From Blakeslea trispora (lineage: Eukaryota > Mucoromycota > Mucoromycetes > Mucorales > Choanephoraceae): a DNA stretch of 64,000 nt. The position numbers were made by a program, and so were the translations under genes. Under the pieces are notes generated by a model. The model was not told where the DNA came from. It saw nothing but the letters and a program-made list of their open reading frames with translations, and ran no database searches. Within the stretch, counting starts at the first letter, position 1, and each line of letters opens with the position of its first letter. Shown piece after piece: positions 33,816-45,222 of this stretch. Location: NCBI GenBank assembly GCA_025331445.1, contig JAIWNE010000010.1, forward strand, positions 434,001 to 498,000, written 5' to 3'.

Positions 33816-36800
33816 CTTTGCAGGAAAAAAATATGATAGGTGCTTGTACAACTTTGAAACTTTGAGATAAAAAGAGCAGACAACCCCCGCCAAAAATCCC
33901 GCTCATGAGTGGAAATTATGACTGGTTCAAGAAGGGTGGGGGTAATCGTCACTTACCAAATACCGCTGATTAACTCAACTTGTAACCTATGAAGCTTCTC
34001 TTTTACCATATATACATCTTTATTGAAATAGGCGCCTATTGAAATCCCATAAATTCATGCTACTTCTTTAACTTTTCTAAAGACTTGTACCAATGTTTGT
34101 TATTTTTCTCACGAGACCCTACAGAAAATGATAACAGCTTTTCAGATTAGCTTTTGCAGATGTAATCAAATCCAGATCTCATCGTAGTACACGGAACCAA
34201 CGAAACCAGAGATATATGGGAAAGTGACACAAATTAAGATTACAAAAAAAAAAAACTAGTGTTTTATTGTTAATTCACACGAATTTCAAGAGAGAAAAAA
34301 GGGTCTCTCTCTATTTCCCTTTTTTTTTAATCAAGTCAATAAAAGAATGGATCATCATTGCATTCATTTAAAATAGCATATAGGATATTGGAAGAGAGGA
34401 TGAAGAATTTTTTTACCTCGTAAACCTATCATAAATAGGCATAGCCTTTTTTCCTTATTTAGATACGCTTGCATCGAGTCAATTACAATTCCGAATTCTT
34501 TTTTTTTCCTTTTATTTTACTTTAAAGTACTTTTTTTAAATTTGAGAGAATTCCAGAATGCCTCTTATAGAATATGATTACCATAAGAGTTTCTTTTTTA
34601 TAATAATTTCCAAAATGTGGGGGTGAAGAAGGAGAGGGGGAATAAAGCTATTGATCAGGCAAGAAGAGAGTTACGTCGATACTTACATCATTCGAAATGG
34701 TAAGAAAAAGAGAGAGAGAGAGAGAGTAAGGGATTTAGCTGTACGGGTAGAACCGTGTTCATGTGATCTACTGAATAGTACAGCCAATGAATCGAGAGTT
34801 TTTCATTTTTGACTTTTTCTCAAAACCAATAAGGATAAAATAAGAGAGATTTCTTTTTTAGAGTTGTATTTTATACACTAAAGGAAAAAAACAACCTCGA
34901 TATAGAAAATGAAAGAGGTAGGGCAGTAGTTGAGATGAAATGAATTCACAAGTCAATGTCTAAAAAAAAAGTGGTACCATATAGCCCTTCTCTTTTTTTT
35001 TTGGGCTGGCCTATGTCTGGTTCTCCTATATTCAAAATGATGCTTTCAAGCACCTCCTTTATTATGTTATTCTCTCCTATAGCTAAACCTTGAATCATTT
35101 GATAAACAACCCTTGAATCCGTTATCTAAGATGAGAGATAAGTCGACACATTTGTTGCGAGGGCGAGTTTATCTTTTCATAGCACAAATAGGATAGATTA
35201 GAGAAATGATACGATAACATTTTTTTTTTTTAGTTGCTGTGATACACAGCCTTTCTGCCAAAGTGATGTCGCGTAGTCAGAGTTGAGACATTGTACCCAC
35301 CTCAATGGAAATGATTTGTCACTCTTATCTCCGAAAGAAAATCGAAAAAAGGAATGGTAGTACCATTGCCTATTCATTAAAACCTTTCCCTGAAGAATTA
35401 GTCTCCACCCTTATTTTTTTTAAATCATCAATCCCTTAATTTGGCACATAAATCAAATGTGCAATATTCAAACGCGAGGTTCTTTTTCTATTTTAGAGAT
35501 TTAAAGAAGCTTGTATGATGACTTTGAACATACAGCATGATCCATACATTGAAAAAGATCAGGCTCTTTTTTTTTTTTAATAAACTTTGGGAAAAATAAT
35601 GGAAGGAGTCTGAATTGGTTCATAGCAATCAATTGATTAGACAATTAATATCAGTGCATTAATAAGCAAACTCAAATGCAACAGTTACAGTTTATATATA
35701 TCGAAACCACCCGGTGTATTGAAGTTGGTTCAAGGCTATTTTCATATAGACTAGTTTGAGCCATTTCATTTTCTTCTTCTTTTTGTATTGTGGGGAAATG
35801 ATTGCCCTTTTTTTTTTTTTAGTCTATAAATTATTTAGCGCGTTATTGTTGCCTCATCTTGCATTTTGATGGTTGGGATTCAGACAATAAAAAAAAAAAG
35901 AAGGGTTAAATTAGTGCAGGAAAATATGAATCATAACTACTTAATCTCTTTTTTTTTTTTGTTCTTACTGCTGTCAATCATAAAATGTGAACAAGGTAGC
36001 TTTTAATGCACACTTGTTTCGATACTCGACAGGAGAGTCTTTTCTAATTCAAGAAGCAGCCTGGTTTTTAATGTACATTCATGAATCATAGATCCAGTTG
36101 CTTTTATGTTTGACCAGACAACCCCACCTGTATGAGTGCATACTAGATTTTAATAAGAATGATGAATGAGTTGGATTTACACGATTGCTTTGTTGTTTTT
36201 CTCTTGACCTCATTGTTATGTCTACTCCGCTTTTCTAGTGACGATAGAGATCATAATAGAAACGTTGTTAAGGTCAACAAAAAAAAAATAGAGTAGATTC
36301 TACTTTTTTTTTTGTTTTTCCCAAATAGAGGAGTGTCCTTTATTCAATGAGAGATGTTTTTTCTTTTAGTTTCATTCAAGTAAAACTCTATAGTCTCGGC
36401 TATATTAAAATAAAACATGTCTTGACAGATATTAACAATGGATCAACACAACTCTATGAATACTACTCAGTTGTCAAGGTATCCAATTGATATTGAAACC
36501 CCCCTTTTTTTTGACAGTGTAATGAAAAGCACTTTTTTTGTTTGTACTATAGTTGTTTAGCAAATATTTTGGATACACTTTATGAGCCATAGGTATGAAA
36601 ATGACATTACTGAGATAGACCCAAAACTGTTGAGGCAGCTAATAAGTGATTTGTTTTTTGTTTTGCTTCTTGCTTTAGACAACGCCTTAGCATAACGTTT
36701 GTCGTTTTTTTTTGTTATCTTTTTTGATTGACACAAGTTGTACAATATCCAAGTCTTTTCTTCCTTTCTTTCATATAAACTATGTCATGAATGAGAATAC

Positions 36801-39068
36801 TCTGACGTTATCTGAATACTGCAATCCTTACTCGAAATGAAGATGTATTAAGCATACACAGCAGCTAACCAAATACTCGGTTCAATGAGTAATATGTCCA
36901 GTACATCAAGCGTTTCAGGTAGCTTGTTTAAAGAGTTTCAGTTGTCAAAGTAATCTGACACATTTCGTTTCTAGGCCCTCCCTTAAAAGACACTTGTTCT
37001 CAATACTAACAAGACACCAACAAATCCCCTCTCCTACTAAATGATTCTCATTTTCTATTTACTCATATAAAATAGTCATTCATGTCATGAACTATCTTTT
37101 TTTTTTAATCAACAAGTACCTGACCCTTTTTTCGGAGATTCGTGTTCCAAGAAAAAAAAAAGTGAGTACAATGTCTCAACTGCTAACGCAAGATGATACC
37201 ATATTAAAATTGAATGACAGTAGTTAAAATCCCGGTTGAGGCATGTTGGTGTAACCTCTCACGCTTTATTCAAAAAAAAAAAAAAAAGTCTCACTGAAGT
37301 TATCTTGCATTTGTTTCTAGGCAGCGAGAGATGTTCTGAAAACTCACAATGGAGGGATAGAAATCTGAAAAAAAAAAGTATCGGAATTTATTGTGTGGGG
37401 GAGATGTTGATTGGTTTTTTTCTCTTTCTGCACTCAAGGACTTACGGCCTACTTCTCCGTCACAAGGAATTTCATTTAGTTAAACTGGATCAAGACATCC
37501 TTCTTCGCCCCCCCAAAGAATACAAGAGGTTACAATGGACCACCCCCTCTTTTCTTGCCTTATAAGTAATGAAACCACTCTTATTAGGTACATCATGATT
37601 TTCTCAAGCCATGTAGCTTTTTTTCTTTAAAGAAAAAAAGGATAAATTTGAGCAGGTTAAAGAAAGTATCAAGTCAAGCACATACAAGACTCAAGTTCTA
37701 GAATATGGCAACAAAATCAATTAGTCAAGTTAAAGAGGGCAACAAATGTAGAAAAAAAAAGTCATTCGCTTCTTTTGTATTTTATGAGGAAGACCCCCAA
37801 AAAAAAGAAGTAAATTGGAATAGACTGTAAAATGGAATTGAGTTTTGCTATAGAGCGTTTAGCCATGTTTTCTCAAGCATCAAGTTGTCTTTTCTGCAAA
37901 CGAGAGACTTTTTTTTTGTTTTGTTTCAAAGCACTATATCTACTCTTTATTAAGGTTAGAACATTTATTTTTGTTTCAAAATAACACAGGTAATTTGTTG
38001 AATGAACAGAAAGACATTGCTTATTGGATTGTGCGTTGTTTACAATACACATTGACAAAAAGAAGAACAAAATACACACAGTAGTCGCTCTATTTAGAGG
38101 TATAGCAGGATTTCCAAATATCTCATCCTTAAATAGAGAAAGACTTTAGGTAGGACGCCCTTAAATGGGGCGACTATTGTATAGAAAAGTCTATTATGTA
38201 TATGTGTATTTTCTGTACAGAACAAAAAAAAAAGAGAGAGAGGTTCTACGCTTGTTGGTTTTTAATGCCATAAAGCAGGGTATCCAGTTTATCTTTTTGC
38301 TAGATTTGATGGTATGCTTTTTTCAAACACTTGCAAGAAAAAAGTTTTTTTTCGTCATTATGAATTATAATGTATTTGACAAAAAAACTCATTTTTCAAA
38401 GCTTCAACAACATTTGCCTCCTATAAGGCAAGACATTTTCCTAGCAAAAAAACATGCATTATAAGAACTAGATGAAATAACAAAAGTCATAGTCTACTTT
38501 GCTATAAAAAGAATGACCCTTTCAAATTGATTTAAACACAAGGCTATCAAACTCACACTATCTTGAAGCTTTCATGAGCAAAACTGAGTGCTGAAATTCT
38601 TCAAGTAACTCTTAATGCTGTCGCTAATAAAAAAAAACTAGCAAAAACCTCCAGACAAGCATGTCCTTGCAAACACTATTTGATTGCTTCATTGATCGTT
38701 CTATGATAAAACTAACTACAGTTCTTTTTTCAAAGAGAGAGAGAGAGAGCGGCATTGATCTTTTTTTTTTTTTGGCAGCCACAGATTTTGTGGGAAAGTG
38801 GATGCAGACGAAGCGTTTTCCTTTCCTATGCCGCTTTAGATTAAGCCCCACCTTACTGGTTTCTTTAGGTGAAAATCAGAAAATAATACCAAAAAAAAAG
38901 ACATTGATTGCAAATCATGATGTGTAGTGATTTTGTGCCACTATAGAATTGGCATGAAAGTAGTACAAACATCTGTATTATACCAACATGTAGTTAAACT
39001 CAATGAAAACGATGGAATTGAATCTGTCTTGGGGGGGGCAATACTCTCTGAATTGTGTTTTTTTTTTA
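33816..39068. other. 5.2-kb gene-poor region
   Basis: The longest stretch without a recognisable gene. It is AT-rich with many 8-13-nt A/T homopolymers, GA microsatellites (near 34709-34726 and 38741-38752) and a G8 run at 39031-39038. The open frames inside, up to about 109 codons (37236-37565) and others near 36557-36745, 37873-38079 and 38165-38464, have no ATG context, splice partners or motifs that I trust. No tRNA-like T-arm or transposon terminus was seen. It may hold regulatory DNA, ncRNA or fully decayed sequence. Confidence 0.4.
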
Positions 39069-39348
39069 TTAAATGTTATTCAAGTCTCTTTTAATACTAC
39101 GACGAGAATGACCTTGATGTGTTGTGTGACCAAATCCAGTATGTTCCTTTTCTTTTTCAGCTTGTGGTTGTTGTTCATGTTGGTTATGTTTCGATGATGA
39201 TTGTCCTCGATCTTGTCTTAATGATTCCACTGCATCTTGAGACCATGGAACATCTACTGTGCCATGACCTGTGGATTGATATTGTTCTAATAGATGATTA
39301 GTTAAGTATAGGAAAAACAAAGACAATGTATCTCTTACGTTGACTCAT
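39069..39348 (-). CDS. Small hydrophilic protein of unknown function
   Basis: Two exons, complement of join(39069..39286, 39339..39348), giving 75 aa: the first exon is 10 nt (ATGAGTCAAC) followed by a canonical GTAAGAG donor and a TTAG acceptor. The protein is hydrophilic, rich in Gln, His and charged residues (QHEQQPQAEKEKEHTGFGHT) and ends SRRSIKRDLNNI. No domain is recognised; it is probably disordered. Its ATG is only 34 bp from the stop of the SLD5 gene on the same strand, so its promoter must lie inside the SLD5 gene or the two share a transcript. Confidence 0.55.
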
Positions 39349-39382
39349 AATTAAAGAAAAGAAAAGATAAAGTGAATGTTTA

Positions 39383-40249
39383 TTAAATCAATTTCACTTT
39401 TTTATCTTTTAAATGTTGTTGTACGTCAGAATAACGTAATATATAGATATCCCCAACTTCAAACAAAACACTGTCACTTTGGCCAATAACAACATGGCCT
39501 ACATTGGTCAAGACACGACAAAAGACAGGTGCGTCTAAATTAGGCTCTACAACCATACTCATATCTTGAATGACTTCATCTTGCTTTTGTTGTGTCCTAG
39601 GCAATTGATGCAGAAAGGTATGATGATAGTGACTTTCCATGAGCTCTTGATAACTTCGAGCATAGATAATTTCTTGGTGCGATAAAAGTTCTTTTAGGTT
39701 AGGTAGTCTTAACAGATGTAAAGTGAATTTCTCAATCTATGCTGAACCAACGTATGTGTTAGTCTGTATAATAAGATGGATGGTTTTTATGTTACCTTGA
39801 ATAAACGACACCTTAAATAACTCTTGATGACATATTTTACTCTTTCAATTTCAGTCTGATAGACCATACTCTCAAATTTATTCTCTACATGATTCTCCAT
39901 ATCTTCCATTACTTTTTCAACCTAACATTTTCTGATTTAGAAAGATAAAAAAAAAGAAGTCATTTTTGCAAGGGCTTGATTGATTTTTGTTTCTCTTTAC
40001 CTGTTGTTCTACTGTCTCTAATAAGAATTCGACAAGTCCACGCTCATAAGGTAAGATTTCAGGTGCATTGCGTTCGTTTGACCAAGCTGTTGTCAGTTGA
40101 GCTGCTGCTTCTCCTGTTGATCTTTCCAGGACACCTGCACCTTCAAACAGCATGTCTGACTGTGACTCTAGAAAACTTGGATCCTCATGTTGACTATAGG
40201 TGGGTATAGAAGAAAAGATCACTTCACTATTGCTGTTTTGTGTACTCAT
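39383..40249 (-). CDS. SLD5: GINS complex subunit SLD5
   Basis: Three exons, complement of join(39383..39736, 39796..39921, 40001..40249), giving 242 aa. The helical domain contains AWSNERNAPEILPYERGLVE and the strongly conserved IERVKYVIKSYLRCRLFKIEKF, diagnostic of SLD5/GINS4. The C-terminal beta domain (LDAPVFCRVLTNVGHVVI ... GDIYILRYSDVQQHL ... VKLI) ends like other SLD5 proteins. Family knowledge: GINS (Sld5-Psf1-Psf2-Psf3) joins Cdc45 and Mcm2-7 to form the replicative helicase. Length (human 223, yeast 294 aa) fits. It lies 84 bp downstream of the CSC1-like stop and 34 bp upstream of the next gene. Confidence 0.93.
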
Positions 40250-40333
40250 ATTTTTTAGAGAGAAAAAAAAAACTTTTTATTTTTCAAAAAAATGCTCTGG
40301 CTTTAATTTAGGGGATGATGGATTTTATTTTTT

Positions 40334-43300
40334 TTATGACTTTTGTTTAGGTCGAGATGGTACAGTTCGACTTCGACGAATCGATGAACTTCTTCTGATA
40401 GAAGAATTACGTTTGAGGTTGGGTGAGGATGATTGGCGTTGAAGTGTTACTGTCTCATTCTCTGGAATAGCAAGAGAATGACGATTTGATTGTTCCGGTG
40501 AACGATTCAGTACGGTCGAATGTAACGTTAATTCTTCTTGAAATGGCATAGGCGTTGTGGATTCTTGTTGTACAGAGTCATATTGAATCGTAGGCGTTGT
40601 GAATTGCTGCTCATCTAGTTGAATAGTAGGCTTTGCCTTTTCTTCTTCTTTTGATGTGTGTGAATCTACTTGGATAGTGGGCATTCTCTCTTTTGTTTCT
40701 TCCAAAGGTTCTAAAAGGACCGGAAGAACTGGTGTTTCTTCTACCAATGTCTTTTCTGGAATGACCTGACTAAGATCCGCTTGGCTTGGCTGAGGTGTGA
40801 AGGAAGAATAGAGATCATAATATTCAGATGTCACACTACGCTCACGGACTAATGAACGTGGTTGAACCAAGAAAGGGTTTTCTTCCTTTACTATTGGGCT
40901 AGACATAGGCTCTTCCTTTACTGTTGGGCTAGACATAGGTTCTTCTCTCAAGATCGGACTAGACAGAGTCTCTTCTTTTTCTTCTGTCTTGGGAGTGATA
41001 TCTTTTGTCTTGAGTTGAGCTAAAGTGGTATCTTTGTGTTGGATTGGTATGGAAGGTAATAAGGGTACATCTTCTTTTTCATCAGGAGGACCATGCGATA
41101 CAATCGTACTTGACCGGGCTATCGTCTTTTCATCGTCGTCTTCTTCTTCATCTTCATACACAGCATCTGCTGCAACAGAAGCAAATTGAACATTGGAGTG
41201 ACCATCATGTAAAGTAAGTCGATACTGTTGATCCCGATGATTGAATCCTCTGCCTTGATCCAAATCAGCTTCTTCCATGATCTGTTTACCATACGAGCGT
41301 ACCTTTCCAACCACTGAACTGAACGACTTTAGCTCACTTGGTCTTTGTTCTTCCGTCACTTGTCCACGACGATAGACTTTCTGTAAGAGATGCTTGACAT
41401 CCTCATGCACAGTAGGAATAGAGAGCGTCTTGAAAGAAGCAGGATCTCTAAACTGATCTTTCAACTGACGTCTGGGCAAAGTAGGATCATCTAGCTCGTC
41501 ATGACGACCACGATAATAATTGCCTAATGTATGCATCCGACGATAATACAAGTACTGAAATGCCAAAGTTAAAAAGGGCAAAGGAATCATGGCATAGGCT
41601 TGTATTTGACCTCCCTTGAGAGCCAATACAATGATCATGGTCACTTGAAAAAAGATACAAGAAGACATGACTGTCTGAAACAAGACAGGCCAAATCTTGC
41701 CACCACTTTCAATCTTGGTCACATAGACATACATCAACATGTACTTGAAGACCACACTGGCCACAGTAAAATAGATCAGTGCAAACGGTAAGATCAGGGG
41801 AGACATGACAGAATAGACCAGGGCGACAGTAAAGAAGAACAAGAGGATGTTGTAACTCTGAGGGTAATCAAAGGCAGGTGGTTTGGCCAGTTCACGTAGC
41901 GCACGAGGACTAGGGCGTGTCAGAAACTTACGGATCGTGATGGTCAAGAGGGGGACCAACATGGCCAAGTTGATGGTCAGACCCAAGGAATTCAAACAGA
42001 CAAAATTGATCCAGAAAGTAGCGACCTCAGCCAAGTTTTTAGCCAACTGCATGATATAGCCCTGAATACTTTCGTCCGTAGGTAACGTACCAGATGCCAC
42101 CAACGACTTGATCTGACCATAGACACCCACAAAGATGGATGTCAGCGTAAAGACCAAGAGATTGTTGATGATGAAGAACACATAGAGTTTGGTCAAGACT
42201 TTGCGGTCCAGGGTGGTCTGGGTCCAATAACCCTGTTGCTTTGAAATAAATCGAAAGAACATGGGCAGACAATAGAGAAAGATGGCCATGATGATGGGTG
42301 AGAAATAAGATTGCACAAGTCCTAAAATGACCTGGTGTTGGTCTAGAAAGCTAGCTGAATTAGGAATCATTCGGATCAAGTTGAGTACGTTGGAAGTGGC
42401 CGAAAGGGCAGAGATGGGGATCATCCAGACAAACACAAAGACCCAATAGACAGCACGTCCTATCCATCTTCGGGTCGTTTTGGTGGTTGGGCTCTGAGGT
42501 AGGTTGGACCAGATCAGGTCGTTGGGTGTGGGTGAGATGCGTACGTGGTAGTGAGGTGATAGTTGATGATGTGCCATGAAGGCAGATTGAATGTGATCCA
42601 ATGAAATCCAACCATAGTGTGATGTCTTGACGGATGTATCTGAACGAAGGGATTTGATGTGTGCATCTAGATCGGCTACTTGTTTTGTATAATATTCAAT
42701 GGCATCTACTTTACGACCGCCCAAACAAAGAAATCCACCTACACGAATCATAGGTCTCTTTTTTGTATCTGTATCTTTACCATCTAATAAAAAATAAAAG
42801 AATGGGTTGAAGGGTTCATACGGCTTTGTCTTGTTTTTTGCTTTTACCACTAAGATAAGATGCTAAAGTAGATTCTAATCTTTCAACAGCCAATTCATGT
42901 TCTTCAAATAATTTAGTGAGTTTGGGACTATAGCGACCAATTAAGCTTTCTTTGATCTCGAGTCTTTTGGCTGACTGTTTGGAGGAATCTAAGCTGTGCT
43001 GTATCCATTCCTTTAACTTTTCATCCGATTGTTTGTCTTTGGGAATATGGCTCACCATCAAAGAAGACATGATGGCCTTGTTTTCAGGTAACCGGAAATA
43101 GTATTGCCGCATCTCAATGTAATCACAAGAGGCACGATACATGAAATAGCCAATCAAGATGGAGAACAGATAGGTAGCAGCAAAAGGGGACCAATACCAA
43201 TTTGTATCTGGGTCCGATCTAATTTTCCCATTGAGTAGATTAATGCCTGAAAGGGATAACATTTCAATGCTTCCGGAAGGAGGAGGCCATTCACTAGTAA

Positions 43301-43859
43301 AGTAGATGTAAATCCAAATTGAATGGTGAGTTTCCTGTTCTTTTTCTTACCCAGTACGCATGGTAGCTACAATATAGATAGGAACCAAGGCACCTATGCC
43401 AATGAGGGTCATACAGAAAAACAAATTACGTAATAGTCGAAGAAATCGAATGTACATTAAAGCATCACATCCAATCTGTCGAATCAATGTATCATCCGAG
43501 ACTTTGATGACTGGCCTTAGCCATGAAAACCAACGATTGGATTCAATGGTAGGTGGCTGATGTCTATCCAATTCAAAAAGAAATGTGAATGAAGAAGATT
43601 TAGAGAAATGGATGGTTCTTACTCTTTGGATGCAAATTTCGATTTAGGCGCATAGACAAGTGTGTGTCGCTAAAGAACATGTTATTTCTTTTCTGATGAG
43701 GTTTGTTATGAAATCTAACTTTACAGGTCTTAACAGACTAAATCCAACCATCACAAAAATGGCTACACCTATATTGATGCCAAGTTGAATTCCCATGGAT
43801 TGGATTGTGAATGAAGCATCTTGCTTTCTTTGATCTTCAAATGATACATAAAGACTCAT
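40334..43859 (-). CDS. CSC1/OSCA/TMEM63-type mechanosensitive cation channel
   Basis: Five exons, complement of join(40334..42783, 42848..43293, 43351..43563, 43623..43669, 43725..43859), giving 1096 aa. Family order is clear: N-terminal membrane helix (GINIGVAIFVMVGFSLLRP), RHTLVYAPKSKF, a second and third helix around SGINLLNGKI and ATYLFSILIGYFMY, the cytosolic RNA-fold-like loop with GRKVDAIEYYTKQ, then the main membrane core (about eight segments) with the conserved WSNLPQS and EVATFWINFVCLNSLGL regions. The C-terminal tail of about 300 residues is cytosolic, acidic and repetitive (MSSPTVKEEPMSSPIVKEE; PTIQ(V/L/Y)D three times) and ends in an Arg/Ser-rich patch. Family knowledge: osmotically or tension-gated ion channels and, in yeast, Csc1/Rsn1-type membrane proteins. 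Confidence 0.92.
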
Positions 43860-44602
43860 GAAAATTAAATAATATAAAAGAAAAAGAAAAAAAGGCAGAT
43901 TTTAGCCCATAGTGGCGCTTTTTAATCTATTTTAGTTTTTAAAATCAAAAATTCAGGGAACAATTATAGATTTCTGTACTCTGGTAACACAATAAGCATA
44001 AATAAGCAGAATTGAAGAAAATAAAAAAAAGTTAGTGAAATGACGTTTAGCTTGTAATTTTTTATAAGAAAATAAACTGCTCATTCATTGTTATTTAGTC
44101 TTTTTAACAAAGAAACAAGATGGTGTTTTTTTATTGAAAGGGGGGGGGAAATGTCAAAAATAAATAAGGATGTGGCTGAAAATAAACTTTTTTTTTTTTA
44201 ATTGTCTACAGTGTCAATCAATCCAAATAATCATTTATTTTACAGATAGTAATGACATCAATTAATAAGGTGGGGGGCTTTGCTCTTTGAGAGAATAAAA
44301 ACAAGGCCACAGACTGTGATGGCTGCTTAAAAAAAAAAAAAGATCTGTAAGTAACGCACAAGAAAGCCTGCTTATTTCACCTTTTTTTTTAGCATATAAA
44401 AAATGAATAGCCTGTCATGATGTTTTTTTTAGACTATCCTGTCTCTTGAAATAAGAACAATGGACTCATTTTATTGTATCTCTGAGATGACAGAACGACT
44501 GTTTGCAAGTCTATGCTTTTTTTATATATGGAGAGGCTATTTTAAAACTCAAATTAGCTCAATTTTTTTCTTTCTTTCTACTTCTTTTTTTATAAACTCA
44601 AG
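43860..44602. other. Intergenic, divergent promoters of CSC1-like and PTRHD1-like genes
   Basis: AT-rich with a G9 run at 44140-44148, several A/T homopolymers and a short T-rich leader before the ATG at 44603. No coding sequence seen. Confidence 0.45.
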
Positions 44603-45136
44603 ATGGCAGCTATGACAGAGCCTTTGACCATGTTCATCGTTGTCCGAAAAGATTTGGCAAAGGTTAGAAAAATAAAGTTTTTTTTTTTATATGATATTCC
44701 TAACAACAACAACAGAAACTTCAATGGCCAACTGGAAGGTAATGGCTACTTGTCTCAAAGTAAACAAAAAACTAAAGTAATGATAGTGTGATGACTCAAG
44801 CATGTCATGCTGCTACTGCCATTTTGCATGTTACGCGTGAAGAAGAAGCTACAAAAGAATATCTTGCTGATTTAGATAATATGCATAAAGTTGTTTTAGA
44901 GGTTATATAAACACAATGAGTGATAACAATCCATCTGATATTCCGGAAAATGATAGACAAAAAATGAAGGTTCTTTAGAAAAACTTGCAGATGCCTTAAC
45001 AACACATCAGATTCCTTTCAAGAAATGGATTGAACAGCCCGAGAATATACCTACTGCAATTGCTACAGCACCACTCAGATCAAGAAGTCCAGAGGTACTT
45101 GAAGCTTTCAAGAAATGCTGTTCATTATATCGATGA
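44603..45136 (+). CDS. PTRHD1-like peptidyl-tRNA hydrolase 2-family protein
   Basis: Four small exons, join(44603..44662, 44716..44738, 44787..44901, 44957..45136), giving 125 aa. The exons are too short to stand out individually; the protein emerges only after splicing. It reads MFIVVRKDLAK, then WPTGSVMTQACHAATAILHV, DNMHKVVLE, SLEKLADALTTHQIPFKKWI and EQPENIPTAIATAP, closely following animal PTRHD1 (RKDL, W-P-x-G, QACHAATAAL, KVVLEA, WLEQPENIATCIAL). Family knowledge: PTH2-fold proteins hydrolyse peptidyl-tRNA; activity of the PTRHD1 branch is less established. It ends 86 bp before TRM1 on the same strand. Confidence 0.9.
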
Positions 45137-45222
45137 AAGCGTCACTTTTAAACTCAACCTATGCCCAGTGAAAATATTTTAAAAAATATTTTTCTCTTTT
45201 CTCTTTTCTCTTTTTTTGCTGG

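Noticed and set aside
34741..34790. Possible tRNA-like segment in the gene-poor region
   Set aside because: No cloverleaf could be drawn and no T-arm consensus (GGTTCRANYCC-like) is present on either strand.
37236..37565. 109-codon open frame in the large gap
   Set aside because: No ATG at its beginning, includes Lys runs from A-homopolymers, and has no splice partners or recognisable domain.
42784..42847. Read-through exon giving PYEPFNPFFYFLL in the CSC1-like protein
   Set aside because: The donor GTAAAAGC at 42847 and the acceptor at 42784 join in phase and match the family; the intervening peptide is intron sequence.
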